DNA from: Ascidiaceihabitans sp029251465
GTDB taxonomy: Bacteria; Pseudomonadota; Alphaproteobacteria; Rhodobacterales; Rhodobacteraceae
Reading direction: 5' to 3'
DNA: 64,000 bases
Assembly: GCF_042932805.1 (NCBI RefSeq)
Contig: NZ_CP170633.1
Location: 3,844,001 to 3,908,000 of the forward strand
The notes beneath the pieces were generated by a model, which had not been told where the DNA came from, did not search any database, and saw only the letters and a list, made by a program, of their open reading frames with translations. Made by a program: the position numbers and the translations under genes. Of the stretch, positions 51,072 to 59,919 are shown in pieces; position 1 is the stretch's first letter, and each line of letters begins with the position of its first letter.

Positions 51072-52277
51072 ATGCACAAAGTTATTGTTGTTGGTGCCGG
51101 ACAGGCGGGGTCGTCGTTTGTCGCCAAACTGTGCAATTCGGATTTTAAAGGCAAGATTACTTTGATCGGGGAAGAGCCTGTGCCGCCCTATCAGCGCCCC
51201 CCATTGTCCAAGGCGTATCTGCTGGGTGACATGACGCTGGAGCGGTTGTTCTTGCGTCCTGAGAGCTTTTATTCCGACAACGGTATCGATCTGCGGATGG
51301 GCGCGCGCGTGACATCGATTGATGCAAGGGCACAGACTGTTACGGTGGACGGCGACGTGATGCCGTATGACGATCTGGTGCTGACCACAGGATCAACGCC
51401 GCGCCGTTTGCCTGCCAGCATTGGCGGTGATCTGGACGGCGTGTTTACGGTACGCACCCTAGCTGATGTGAATGCAATGGCCCCACGATGTGTTGAGGGC
51501 GCAAAGGTGTTGATTGTCGGTGGTGGCTACATCGGGCTAGAGGCGGCGGCCGTCGCGTCAAAGCTGGGCCTGAACGTCACGCTGGTTGAAATGTCGGACC
51601 GCATTTTACAACGTGTTGCCGCCTCTGAGACCAGTGATTTCTTTCGCGATCTGCACACTCGTCACGGCGTCGATATTCGCGAAGGCGTCGGACTGGAGCG
51701 TCTGTTAGGGCAACAAACGGTGCGCGGTGCGCTGTTGACTGACGGCACCAAACTGGAGGCTGATTTTGTGATCGTCGGTGTTGGCATCGCGCCCTCAACA
51801 GGCTTGGCTGAACAGGCCGGTGTGGCGGTGGTGAATGGCATCAGCGTTGACGCCAGAGGGCGCACATCAGAGCCGCATATTTGGGCGGCGGGCGACTGCG
51901 TGTCCTTTCCGTATCAGGGCGGGCGAATTCGTTTGGAAAGCGTGCCCAATGCGATCGAACAAGCCGAAGTTGCGGCCGAGAACATCTTGGGCAATGCCAA
52001 AGAATACATCGCAAAGCCGTGGTTCTGGTCTGATCAGTATGACGTCAAATTGCAGATCGCAGGTTTGAACACCGGATATGACAACGTGGTGACGCGTCGC
52101 GTGGATGGGGCGACTTCGTTTTGGTACTATTCCGGCGACACATTGTTGGCAGTAGATGCGATGAACGACCCGCGTGGCTACATGATTGGCAAGCGTCTGA
52201 TCGAGGCGGGAAAATCCCCCAGCCGCGCGGCGATTGCGGACCCTGATACCGACATGAAAGCCTTGTTGAAAGCGTGA
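51072..52277 (+). CDS. FAD-dependent ferredoxin reductase-like oxidoreductase
   Basis: A 401-residue flavoprotein. The FAD motif is IVVGAGQAGSSFVAKL, the NAD motif is VLIVGGGYIGLEAAAVASKL and the second FAD motif is HIWAAGDCVSFPYQGG. The overall pattern (PPYQRPPLSKAYLLGDM) matches putidaredoxin or rubredoxin-reductase-like proteins that supply electrons to cytochrome P450 or dioxygenases. No P450 or ferredoxin gene is in the window. ATG 51072 has GAGGAG in front. rsmD overlaps its stop. Confidence 0.91.
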   Translation: MHKVIVVGAGQAGSSFVAKLCNSDFKGKITLIGEEPVPPYQRPPLSKAYLLGDMTLERLFLRPESFYSDNGIDLRMGARVTSIDARAQTVTVDGDVMPYDDLVLTTGSTPRRLPASIGGDLDGVFTVRTLADVNAMAPRCVEGAKVLIVGGGYIGLEAAAVASKLGLNVTLVEMSDRILQRVAASETSDFFRDLHTRHGVDIREGVGLERLLGQQTVRGALLTDGTKLEADFVIVGVGIAPSTGLAEQAGVAVVNGISVDARGRTSEPHIWAAGDCVSFPYQGGRIRLESVPNAIEQAEVAAENILGNAKEYIAKPWFWSDQYDVKLQIAGLNTGYDNVVTRRVDGATSFWYYSGDTLLAVDAMNDPRGYMIGKRLIEAGKSPSRAAIADPDTDMKALLKA

Positions 52278-52828
52278 GGATCATCGCGGGAAAATGGCGC
52301 AGCACAGCGCTGGCGCAGGTCGGCAAGGGTGACGCTGGCGCGCATTTGCGCCCAACGTCAGACCGCGTGCGCGAAAGCCTGTTTTCCATGCTGACCCACT
52401 TGGGCGTGATCGAAAACGCCCGTGTTTTGGACCTGTTTGCAGGTACAGGCGCACTGGCGCTTGAGGCCGTTTCACGCGGTGCGCACGAGGCAGTCTTGGT
52501 CGAAAACGGACGGGTTGCGCAGCGTTTGATTTCACAAAACCTCGACAAGTTGCGGTGCCGAGATCAGGTGCAGGTTTTGGGAATGGACGCGACCAAATTG
52601 GGCGCTGTTTCTGGCGACCCCTTTGATCTGGTTTTTCTTGATCCGCCCTACGGCAAATCCATGGGGCAGGCGGCGTTGGGCGCGGCATTCAAAGGCAGCT
52701 GGTTCGCACCGGATGCGACGATCGTTTGGGAAGAAAGCACACCAATGCAAGCCCCCATTGGTTTCGATTTGCGCGGCCATCGCCGCTACGGCGACACGCA
52801 TGTCACTGTGTTGGATTATGTGGGTTAG
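52274..52828 (+). CDS. rsmD: 16S rRNA (guanine-966 N2)-methyltransferase
   Basis: A 184-residue methyltransferase for G966 of 16S rRNA. It has MRIIAGKWRSTAL, RPTSDRVRESLFSML, the SAM motif VLDLFAGTGALALEAVSRGA and the catalytic VFLDPPYGKSMG. The start is GTG overlapping the upstream stop. It converges with the monooxygenase gene, sharing four bases. Confidence 0.95.
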   Translation: MRIIAGKWRSTALAQVGKGDAGAHLRPTSDRVRESLFSMLTHLGVIENARVLDLFAGTGALALEAVSRGAHEAVLVENGRVAQRLISQNLDKLRCRDQVQVLGMDATKLGAVSGDPFDLVFLDPPYGKSMGQAALGAAFKGSWFAPDATIVWEESTPMQAPIGFDLRGHRRYGDTHVTVLDYVG

Positions 52829-54672
52829 CCCACGGTCGGTCGCCGCATAAACCGGTCAAAAAATGCGGACAAGCCAGCATGGTCATCCAGCGGCAAAACA
52901 TGTGCAACATACTGGTCGGGCCGGACAACAACGATGCAACCGGATGTTCGATCAATCCCGCGCAGATCAAAGATATCGTTGTCATGATCGGCGTAAAAGA
53001 TCTTCTCGTAATCTGTTAATCCGAAACGTCCTTTTGAGGGCATCAGGATTGGTGGGGTGCCCTCGGCTGTCAGGTCACCGGTTTGATAAATCGCGCGCAG
53101 GTCAATGACATTGTCGCTGTCGGCGCCCTTGGGGGTGTAGGTCTGGATCGGCGCGTGCGGGTCAGTGTCCAGCCAGTCGCACAGCCTGTTCAGCTTAACA
53201 CTTTTCCGGTCAGCAAAGGCAAAGACGCGCCAGCGCCCATCCGCGACAACCGTGTGCCCAAGGTGCATAGGCTTGCCATCAGACCAACGCATGACTGGCG
53301 CTGAATGAAAACGCATGCCGACGGGAAAACCGGTTGCGAGTTCTTGATGCGGCTCGTCGCCGCAAACATTAGACGAATAATACCGGATCGCAGTCCCTGC
53401 CGTGAACCGGCCCGCTTGGATAAATGTCCGCTCAAGTTCTTGTGGATCAACGCCATCTGGATTGCGATCCGATTTGACAGGAGCGCTGAATTGACGGGCA
53501 AATTCGCGGTCAAAATCGATCAATTCCTGCGCCACGGTTTGGCGCTCTTGGGTGTAGGTGTTCAAGATTCCAGGCGCGTAGGTTCCACGTAACACGCCGG
53601 CCAGCTTCCAACCCAGATTGAACGCATCACCCATGGAAACATTCATGCCCTGGCCCGCTTTTGGGCTGTGCGTGTGGCATGAATCCCCGGCGATAAACAC
53701 AGTCGGATCGCTGTCTTTGCTGCCATTATCGAACCGGTCACACAGCCGTTGCCCGATGTCATAGACCGACCACCACACCACGTCTTTTACGTCCAGTTTG
53801 TGAGGATGTAGAATGCGTTGGGCGGCCGCGATCAACTGATCAACAGTCACGTTTTGTCCTGAAACACGTTCGCCTGTGGGCAATTTTTCAAGCTCGATGT
53901 ACATCCGCACCATGTACCCGCCTTCGCGCGGGATGATCAGGATCGACCCTTCGGATGCGGATTGAACCACGGCTTTGCGCCGAATATCAGGGAAATCAGT
54001 GACGGCCAAAATGTCCATCACACCCCAGCCTTTGTTGGCTGAATCGCCTTGCAGTTTGCGTCCGATGGATTTGCGCACCGTGCTGCGCGCGCCTTCGCAA
54101 CCGATGATGTATTTGGCGGTAACCGTCTTTCGTGTGCCCGTTTGGGTGTGTGCAAAGGTGGCCGTGTTGCCCACGACGTCTTCAAGCTGTTGGCTGTAAA
54201 CCGGCTGGATCGAGGCCGCGCCATTTCGCATCACCTCGAGGTAGAAATCGTGCACGCGGGCTTGGTTCAGGATCACGTGCGGGAATTCAGACAAACCGTC
54301 TTCTGTGTCCTTGATCGTGTTGGTGTGCGTGATGTTTTGAGGGGCGTCTGGATCGGGTTTCCAAAAGCAGGTTTCATTGACCCAATACGCCTCTTTCACG
54401 ACCTTTTCGGCAAAGCCAAAAGCTTGAAACATCTCGATTGTGCGGCAGGCGATTCCATCTGCCTGACCGACCTTTAAGGGTCCGGGTTTCTGATCGACAA
54501 TGCAGGTCGTGATGTCTGGAAATTGCGCCAGATAGGCCGCGAGCGTCAGGCCCGTAGGACCGCATCCAACAATCAAAACGTCAACGGCTTCGGGCAAGGT
54601 ATCAGTCGCGTCGCTCTGGTCCGAATGGATTGCCGGATCGCCAGACGTGTAGCCGTTCAAATGGTATTGCAT
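52825..54672 (-). CDS. mobA: 3-hydroxybenzoate 4-monooxygenase (MobA-like flavoprotein)
   Basis: A 615-residue flavin hydroxylase. The FAD motif is VDVLIVGCGPTGLTLAAYLA, followed by GQADGIACRTIEMFQAFGFA, LSEFPHVILNQARVHDFYLE and the second FAD motif VFIAGDSCHTHSPKAGQGMN. The C-terminus has the thioredoxin-like fold (IDRTSGCIVVVRPDQYVAHV). From memory, these stretches resemble 3-hydroxybenzoate 4-hydroxylase more than other phenol hydroxylases. It would make protocatechuate for the pca enzymes at the left edge. It lies 37 bases after the heme-protein gene. Confidence 0.87.
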   Translation of the reverse strand: MQYHLNGYTSGDPAIHSDQSDATDTLPEAVDVLIVGCGPTGLTLAAYLAQFPDITTCIVDQKPGPLKVGQADGIACRTIEMFQAFGFAEKVVKEAYWVNETCFWKPDPDAPQNITHTNTIKDTEDGLSEFPHVILNQARVHDFYLEVMRNGAASIQPVYSQQLEDVVGNTATFAHTQTGTRKTVTAKYIIGCEGARSTVRKSIGRKLQGDSANKGWGVMDILAVTDFPDIRRKAVVQSASEGSILIIPREGGYMVRMYIELEKLPTGERVSGQNVTVDQLIAAAQRILHPHKLDVKDVVWWSVYDIGQRLCDRFDNGSKDSDPTVFIAGDSCHTHSPKAGQGMNVSMGDAFNLGWKLAGVLRGTYAPGILNTYTQERQTVAQELIDFDREFARQFSAPVKSDRNPDGVDPQELERTFIQAGRFTAGTAIRYYSSNVCGDEPHQELATGFPVGMRFHSAPVMRWSDGKPMHLGHTVVADGRWRVFAFADRKSVKLNRLCDWLDTDPHAPIQTYTPKGADSDNVIDLRAIYQTGDLTAEGTPPILMPSKGRFGLTDYEKIFYADHDNDIFDLRGIDRTSGCIVVVRPDQYVAHVLPLDDHAGLSAFFDRFMRRPTVG

Positions 54673-54709
54673 GCGCGTCCCTTAGGTTGCGCGCACACTA
54701 TCACCGAAT

Positions 54710-54943
54710 TCAGTCGCGCCAATAGCCGTTGGCCTGCGCAACCGTTTGAAAGTTCGTCGCAACCACGTGGGACGCCATCGTCAGGCTGTCGGCGTTGTTG
54801 CTGTAATCCGGACGCATTCGGGCGCGCGCGGCATCATCGGGTTGGGTCATTTTGACAGCCATGCGTGATAGTTTGAGGGCCAGATTGTAACCGTCTTCGG
54901 GTGTGTTGGTGATCAGCGAGGGGAGCCAGCTCATATTCATCAT
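54710..54943 (-). CDS. Hexameric tyrosine-coordinated heme protein (HTHP)
   Basis: A 77-residue protein. The stretch LALKLSRMAVKMTQPDDAAR, the following RMRPDYSNNADSLTM and the end VVATNFQTVAQANGYWRD match the HTHP of Silicibacter pomeroyi, as I recall its sequence. Tyrosine 47 (counting from the first ATG) corresponds to the heme ligand. The family protein is a homohexamer with weak catalase and peroxidase activity. AAAGGAA precedes the ATG. It lies between mobA and a divergent OhrR-like regulator, probably co-transcribed with mobA. Confidence 0.82.
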   Translation of the reverse strand: MMNMSWLPSLITNTPEDGYNLALKLSRMAVKMTQPDDAARARMRPDYSNNADSLTMASHVVATNFQTVAQANGYWRD

Positions 54944-54966
54944 TTCCTTTTATCGTTGGCGATTAA

Positions 54967-54978
54967 ATCGTGTGCGAT
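54967..54978. promoter_or_regulatory. Candidate MarR operator, copy 1
   Basis: ATCGTGTGCGAT is a palindrome with ATCG/CGAT arms. A second copy lies 51 bases on, about five helical turns. Both are in the divergent gap between the HTHP gene and the MarR regulator gene. Confidence 0.6.
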
Positions 54979-55017
54979 GTTAATACGAGTGACTTGCGTT
55001 TGAGTCAATCCATTTAT

Positions 55018-55029
55018 ATCGTGCGCGAT
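55018..55029. promoter_or_regulatory. Candidate MarR operator, copy 2
   Basis: ATCGTGCGCGAT, preceded by TAT and followed by GTA, repeats copy 1 with one change. It lies 29 bases before the MarR ATG, suiting autoregulation. Confidence 0.6.
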
Positions 55030-55057
55030 GTAGTCGTGTGAATTTGGAGAGCTAAAT

Positions 55058-55495
55058 ATGACCGCTGAGCCGCTTCCGACAAAAGCAGATGATCTGATTT
55101 GCTTCGCTCTCTATTCGGCCAGCCACGCCGTCACGCGTGCCTATGCGCCGATGCTGCGTGAGTTGGGTTTGACCTATCCGCAGTACATCGCGCTGACGTT
55201 TTTGTGGGCCGAAGATGGGCTTAGCGTTGGTGGATTAAGTGAGCGAATGAAGATGGAAACCAACACGCTGACGCCCCTGATGAAACGGCTAGAAGCGCTG
55301 GGCCACGTTATCCGCACGCGCGGTAAACAGGACGAGCGGCAGGTGTTTGTGCACTTGACTGAACGCGGGCGCGCGATGCAGGTCCATGCGCCCGAAATCA
55401 CCCGCTGTATTGTTGAGGGCACTGGGTTTGATCTGGCCGAGCTTGAGGCGTTGGTCCAATCCGTCACACGGCTTCGCGACGCAATGACACGCTAG
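55058..55495 (+). CDS. MarR-family regulator, OhrR-like, with conserved sensing cysteine
   Basis: A 145-residue winged-helix repressor. Its start, DDLICFALYSASHAVTRAY, carries cysteine 15 in the LCFALYSA-type context used by OhrR to sense organic hydroperoxide. LGLTYPQYIALTFLWAEDGL, ETNTLTPLMKRLEALGHVI and KQDERQVFVHLTERG complete the OhrR pattern. It is transcribed divergently from HTHP-mobA across a gap with two palindromes. It may respond to peroxide or to an aromatic acid. Confidence 0.88.
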   Translation: MTAEPLPTKADDLICFALYSASHAVTRAYAPMLRELGLTYPQYIALTFLWAEDGLSVGGLSERMKMETNTLTPLMKRLEALGHVIRTRGKQDERQVFVHLTERGRAMQVHAPEITRCIVEGTGFDLAELEALVQSVTRLRDAMTR

Positions 55496-56862
55496 CCGTG
55501 CCCGATATCAAACCATAGTCCAGCCATCAGGATCAGGGCATCACGGCACGTAGATTTCAGCACATGTTCGTTCGGCGCATGCTGGCTACAACCGCGATAC
55601 GAATGCGGCACCCAAACGGTCGGTAGTTCCAAAATCTCGGTGAAACAGGCGTTGGGCAGGGACCCTGCGAGGTTGGGCAGAATGTGCGGAATTTGCCCCG
55701 TGGTGTCGGTGATCGAGGCTGCAACACGCGCCACCCACGGATGATCAGGATCAAGACGCGTGGCTTGAAACGCGCCCTCGGGTTCGGACACTTGCACATT
55801 TCCAAAGCCATGATCGATCAAGTGTTGGCGCAAAGCAGGCACGATCTGATCCGTGTCGGTGCCAACGACAAATCGCAACTGACACCGCGCGCGCGCACTC
55901 CCGTTGATTGCATTTTGCGGGGCATTGATGTCGCCGCTGCTGATCGCCAGAACAGCAAAACTGTTCCACGCGTAGGCGCGCTCGGCAGGCGTCAGCGTTG
56001 CCTCTCCCCAGTCGGGGTCGATCTGCGGGCCGCTGTCCGACAGGATCGGCAATCCATCAAGCGCTGCGCGCACGGCGGGTGTCAGGCTGTCGGGTTTCCA
56101 CGCCTCGATCTGCAATTGCCCGTGCGCATCACAAATAGTGCTGATGGCGTGCGACAACATTTGCACCGGATCGGCCAGCAGCCCACCCCAGTTGCCGGAA
56201 TGATGCGCGCCCTCCCGCAGATCGACAGTCAAATCGAAATCTACCGCCCCGCGTGATCCCATAAACATCGTCGGTCTATCGGGTTGCAATCGCGGCCCAT
56301 CCGAGGCGATCAAAACATCGGCGCTCAGCAACTCTTTTTGCGCCTCAAAGAACGCGCCAAGACCAGGAGACCCGATTTCCTCGGACATCTCCATGACGAT
56401 TTTGACGTTGAACCCAAGGTGACCTTGGGACTGTAAAACAGCCTCCAACGCCGCAATATTTATCAGATGCTGGCCCTTATTGTCCGCCGTGCCACGCCCG
56501 TACAACCGGTCTCCGTCTTGCAATAAAACGAACGGATCCATTTCATTTGCCCACTCCCCTGCCTGCCCATGCGTGACGTCGCCGTGGCCATAAATCAGAA
56601 CTGTGGGTTTGGCGGTATCCTCATGGCGCGTGGCCGTCAGGAATGGTCCACCGGCTGGATCGGGATTGTCGTAAAGCAGCACGTCACAGCCTATCGCCAC
56701 AAGCCGTGGTTCTATTTGTTCTGATAAATAAATACTCAATCGTCCACCCGCTTCAGCCACCTGGCTGGTTGTCGGGTGGGCGAGCATTGCGGCCAATTCC
56801 GTCTGGAATTGCCCGCTGTCGAAATACTGCGCGGCGGCGGCTGTGGCTGCCGCCTTACCCAT
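55492..56862 (-). CDS. M20-family dipeptidase/aminoacylase
   Basis: A 456-residue metallopeptidase. Metal ligands lie in VLIYGHGDVTHGQAGEW, GRGTADNKGQHLINIAAL and KIVMEMSEEIGSPGLGAFFE, with a dimerisation domain in the middle (residues 190-330). It resembles CNDP-type dipeptidases. ATG 56862 overlaps the map stop; the frame extends 22 residues further without support. It converges with the MarR gene. Confidence 0.9.
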   Translation of the reverse strand: MGKAAATAAAAQYFDSGQFQTELAAMLAHPTTSQVAEAGGRLSIYLSEQIEPRLVAIGCDVLLYDNPDPAGGPFLTATRHEDTAKPTVLIYGHGDVTHGQAGEWANEMDPFVLLQDGDRLYGRGTADNKGQHLINIAALEAVLQSQGHLGFNVKIVMEMSEEIGSPGLGAFFEAQKELLSADVLIASDGPRLQPDRPTMFMGSRGAVDFDLTVDLREGAHHSGNWGGLLADPVQMLSHAISTICDAHGQLQIEAWKPDSLTPAVRAALDGLPILSDSGPQIDPDWGEATLTPAERAYAWNSFAVLAISSGDINAPQNAINGSARARCQLRFVVGTDTDQIVPALRQHLIDHGFGNVQVSEPEGAFQATRLDPDHPWVARVAASITDTTGQIPHILPNLAGSLPNACFTEILELPTVWVPHSYRGCSQHAPNEHVLKSTCRDALILMAGLWFDIGHG

Positions 56863-57667
56863 ATGTCGGGTGGAACGTGCCTGCGGGCGACAGGGTGAAA
56901 ATTTCCACTCCGGTTTCGGTGACGCCAACGGAATGTTCGAATTGCGCGGACAGTGATTTGTCGCGGGTTACGGCGGTCCAGTCGTCGGCGAGCGTTTTGG
57001 TTTCAGCGCGCCCCAAATTCACCATGGGTTCGATGGTGAAAAACATGCCGGGTTCTAGAACCGCGCCGGTACCCGGACGGCCGTAGTGGACCACATTGGG
57101 CGGCGCGTGAAACACACGGCCCAGCCCGTGCCCGCAGAAATCGCGCACAACCGACATGCGATGGCTTTCCACGTAGGCTTGGATCGCGTGACCGATGTCA
57201 CCAAAAGTGTTGCCCGGCTTGACGGCCTCAATCCCCAGCATCAAGGAATCGTGGGTGACTTGGATCAGGCGTTCGGCTTTGCGTGGCAATTTGCCTGCCA
57301 CATACATGCGCGAGGTGTCGCCAAACCAGCCATCCACAATGACGGTGACGTCGATGTTGACGATGTCGCCGTCGTTCAGTTTCTTGTCGCCTGGGATGCC
57401 GTGACAGACCACGTGGTTCACCGAAATGCACGACGCGTGTTGATAGCCTTTGTACCCGATGGTCGCTGATTTCGCGCCCGCCGCGTCCACCATGTCGGTG
57501 ATGACCTTGTCGATGGCGGCAGTCGTTTGACCAACAAAGACATGCTCTGACATGGCGTCCAGAATCTGCGCGGCAAGCTTGCCTGCAGCCAACATTCCGG
57601 CGCTGTCGGAGGGGTCATAAATGCGAATGCCGTCTTTGGTCAGGCGGCCACGGTTTTCAGTGTTCAA
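56855..57667 (-). CDS. map: Methionine aminopeptidase, type I
   Basis: A 270-residue enzyme removing the initiator methionine. Metal ligands lie in DGDIVNIDVTVIVDGWFGD, CGHGLGRVFHAPPNV, FFTIEPMVNLG and HSVGVTETGVEIFT. I chose TTG 57667 (MNTENRGRLTKDGIRIYD), eight bases after GGAG, because Rhodobacterales Map proteins begin this way. The upstream ATG at 57718 would add 17 residues. It overlaps the M20 peptidase gene. Confidence 0.95.
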   Translation of the reverse strand: MNTENRGRLTKDGIRIYDPSDSAGMLAAGKLAAQILDAMSEHVFVGQTTAAIDKVITDMVDAAGAKSATIGYKGYQHASCISVNHVVCHGIPGDKKLNDGDIVNIDVTVIVDGWFGDTSRMYVAGKLPRKAERLIQVTHDSLMLGIEAVKPGNTFGDIGHAIQAYVESHRMSVVRDFCGHGLGRVFHAPPNVVHYGRPGTGAVLEPGMFFTIEPMVNLGRAETKTLADDWTAVTRDKSLSAQFEHSVGVTETGVEIFTLSPAGTFHPTYG

Positions 57668-57722
57668 AGGGTCGGCTCCGAAATTGTGTTGCTTTGTATT
57701 TAGCGCGCCTATGCGCAAAGGG

Positions 57723-58427
57723 CTAGATATCGATTTTCAGTGGGTCAGCGATTGTGATTTCATCAGGGCTGATGTGTGTGCCGATGCAGAGCGTTTCAAC
57801 ACCTGCTGCACGCGCCGCAATGTAGGCGGCGTGGTATTTGGGATCGATGTCCTGCGCGAGACCAAAACGCGTGCAATCGGTGCGTTGCACCAGATACAGC
57901 ATGACCGCGCGGTGCCCCAAGGCCACCATATTGGCCAACTCGTTCAGGTGCTTGGCCCCGCGCGTGGTCACGCTGTCGGGGAATTCTGCCAACTGCGGTT
58001 CGCGGTTCAGCGTCACGGATTTCACCTCGACGTAGGCATCTGGCAACCCGTCTTGGGTCAGCAGGAAATCGATGCGGGAATTCTCGCCGTATTTCACCTC
58101 GGGTCGCACGGTTTTGTAGGCGGAAAGCCCTTCAATCTCGCCGTTTTCCAAGGCCGTGCGCAGCGCCCGATTGGGAACAGACGTATCAACACCCGTAAAA
58201 TGCCCGTTCTCGTGTTCAATCAACCGCCAGCCGAACTTTAGCTTTTTCTTGGGGTCATCATTGGGTTCCAGCCAAACTTTGATCCCCTCGTCTTTCATCC
58301 CCATCATTGAACCGGGGTTGGCGCAATGGGCGGTGATTTCACGACCGTCGTCCAGTCTGCAATCGGCCAAAAACCGTTTGTAGCGACGAATAAGGCGGGC
58401 GGGGACAAGATCGGTTTGAAAGCGCAT
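57723..58427 (-). CDS. sfsA: Sugar fermentation stimulation protein homologue SfsA
   Basis: A 234-residue DNA-binding, nuclease-like protein. Family stretches are TAHCANPGSMMGMKDEG, RIDFLLTQDGLPDAYVEVKS and FPDSVTTRGAKHLNELANMV. The D-E-K triad in the middle one suits a nuclease-type fold. Its exact role is unclear. ATG 58427 (MRFQTDLVPARLI) is the family start; the frame runs further upstream into the CinA-like gene's leader. It is divergent from that gene. Confidence 0.94.
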   Translation of the reverse strand: MRFQTDLVPARLIRRYKRFLADCRLDDGREITAHCANPGSMMGMKDEGIKVWLEPNDDPKKKLKFGWRLIEHENGHFTGVDTSVPNRALRTALENGEIEGLSAYKTVRPEVKYGENSRIDFLLTQDGLPDAYVEVKSVTLNREPQLAEFPDSVTTRGAKHLNELANMVALGHRAVMLYLVQRTDCTRFGLAQDIDPKYHAAYIAARAAGVETLCIGTHISPDEITIADPLKIDI

Positions 58428-58473
58428 GACCGCAGGCCTATACCTAAGGGCGAACCGTCTCAAGGAGTCTAAT

Positions 58474-59196
58474 ATGGCGAATCCCTCGGCTGCAATGCTT
58501 GTGATCGGAGACGAGATCCTGTCCGGCCGCACGCGCGATGCAAACATGCATTATCTTGCCGGACAATTGACCGAGGCAGGCATCGATCTGCGCGAAGTCC
58601 GCGTGGTCAGCGATGATCCTGCCGCGATCGTATCGGCGGTGCGCGCGCTGTCAGATGCCCATGAAACGGTGTTCACATCAGGCGGCATCGGCCCGACCCA
58701 CGATGATATTACGGCAGATTGCATGGCCGAAGCCTTTGGTGATAAAATCGACGTGCGCCCCGATGCCCGCGCGCTGTTGCAGGCGCATTATGACAAACAG
58801 GGCGTCGAGCTGAACGAGGCGCGCCTGCGGATGGCGCGCATTCCCGACAGTGCTGCGTTGATCGACAATCCTGTGTCCGTCGCCCCCGGTTTCACGATCA
58901 GGAACGTGCACGTGATGGCCGGTGTGCCTGCGGTATTTCAGGCGATGGTTGCGACGGTTTTGCCGACCTTGACGGGGGGTGATCCGCTGATTTCCAAAAC
59001 CTTGCGGATTGAACGGGGCGAAGGCGACATTGCAGGGCCGCTGGGCATGCTGGCCAAGACCTATCCTGATTTGTCGCTGGGCAGTTATCCCTATCAAAAA
59101 GACGGCAAATACGGCGCGAACATCGTGATCCGTGGGACCGACGGCGTACGGGTGGATACAGCGATTGCCGAACTGGCGCTGGCGTTTCCTGCATGA
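58474..59196 (+). CDS. CinA-like molybdopterin-binding-domain protein
   Basis: A 240-residue protein consisting of the MoaB/Mog-like half of CinA only. It has AAMLVIGDEILSGRTRDANM, VFTSGGIGPTHDDITADCMA and VHVMAGVPAVFQAM. The C-terminal nicotinamide amidase domain of full CinA is absent, as in many alphaproteobacteria. It could act as an ADP-ribose pyrophosphatase-like enzyme. ATG 58474 follows AAGGAGT. The next three genes overlap each other, forming one operon. Confidence 0.9.
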   Translation: MANPSAAMLVIGDEILSGRTRDANMHYLAGQLTEAGIDLREVRVVSDDPAAIVSAVRALSDAHETVFTSGGIGPTHDDITADCMAEAFGDKIDVRPDARALLQAHYDKQGVELNEARLRMARIPDSAALIDNPVSVAPGFTIRNVHVMAGVPAVFQAMVATVLPTLTGGDPLISKTLRIERGEGDIAGPLGMLAKTYPDLSLGSYPYQKDGKYGANIVIRGTDGVRVDTAIAELALAFPA

Positions 59197-59915
59197 GCGT
59201 GACGATGGACAATATCTATGCGGCGACCGACGCCACGTGGCCGCCTGCGCGGGTCTGGCAAGATGGCCCGCTGACCCTGCGCGAGGGGCAGGGCGGCGGT
59301 GGGCGTGTGTCCTCTGCCACGCAAGACCAGCCGGTCACGGATGCAGATATCACAAACGCTGAACAGGCGATGCGCGCCCTTGGCCAAGTGCCGCGGTTCC
59401 AGATTCGCAATGGCCACGACGCCCTTGATGCGTTGCTGGATGCGCGCGGGTACGAGGTGCTGGACGAGACGGTGATTTACGTTGCGCCCATCGACATGCT
59501 GACTGACATTGCGATCCCGCGCGTCACCACGTTTTGCGTCTGGGAACCACTGGCGATCATGAACGAGATTTGGGCCAAAGGCGGCATTGGTCCTGCCCGT
59601 CTGAACATTATGGCGCGTGCCAAAACCAAAACGGGCATTTTATCGCGTTGGAACGAAAAACCAGCCGGTGTCGCGTTTGCCGGGCTGCACGACCGCATTT
59701 GCATGGTGCACGCAGTCGAGGTTTTACCCCACCAGCGTCGCATGGGCGTCGCCGTTTGGATGATGCGCCAAGCTGCGTTTTGGGGGCAATCCCAAGGTGC
59801 TGATACAATCGCGCTGATGACCACGCGCGCCAATGCAGGCGCAAATGCGCTGTACGCTGGATTAGGATTTAGTGAAATCGGCGGCTATCACTACCGCCAT
59901 CTGCCAAAAGGATAA
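59193..59915 (+). CDS. GNAT-family N-acetyltransferase
   Basis: A 240-residue protein with a GNAT domain in the C-terminal half: PAGVAFAGLHDRICMVHAVE, VLPHQRRMGVAVWMMRQAA (acetyl-CoA loop) and RANAGANALYAGLGFSEIGG. The first 110 residues form a second, degenerate half. The substrate is unknown. It starts within the CinA-like stop and lies five bases before the AhpD-like gene. Confidence 0.9.
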   Translation: MSVTMDNIYAATDATWPPARVWQDGPLTLREGQGGGGRVSSATQDQPVTDADITNAEQAMRALGQVPRFQIRNGHDALDALLDARGYEVLDETVIYVAPIDMLTDIAIPRVTTFCVWEPLAIMNEIWAKGGIGPARLNIMARAKTKTGILSRWNEKPAGVAFAGLHDRICMVHAVEVLPHQRRMGVAVWMMRQAAFWGQSQGADTIALMTTRANAGANALYAGLGFSEIGGYHYRHLPKG

Positions 59916-59919
59916 TTGG

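Noticed and set aside
56720..56745. GAGTATTTATTTATCAGAACA-like sequence on the minus strand
   Set aside because: It resembles the 3' element but lies in conserved coding sequence of the M20 peptidase, with a one-base difference in spacing.
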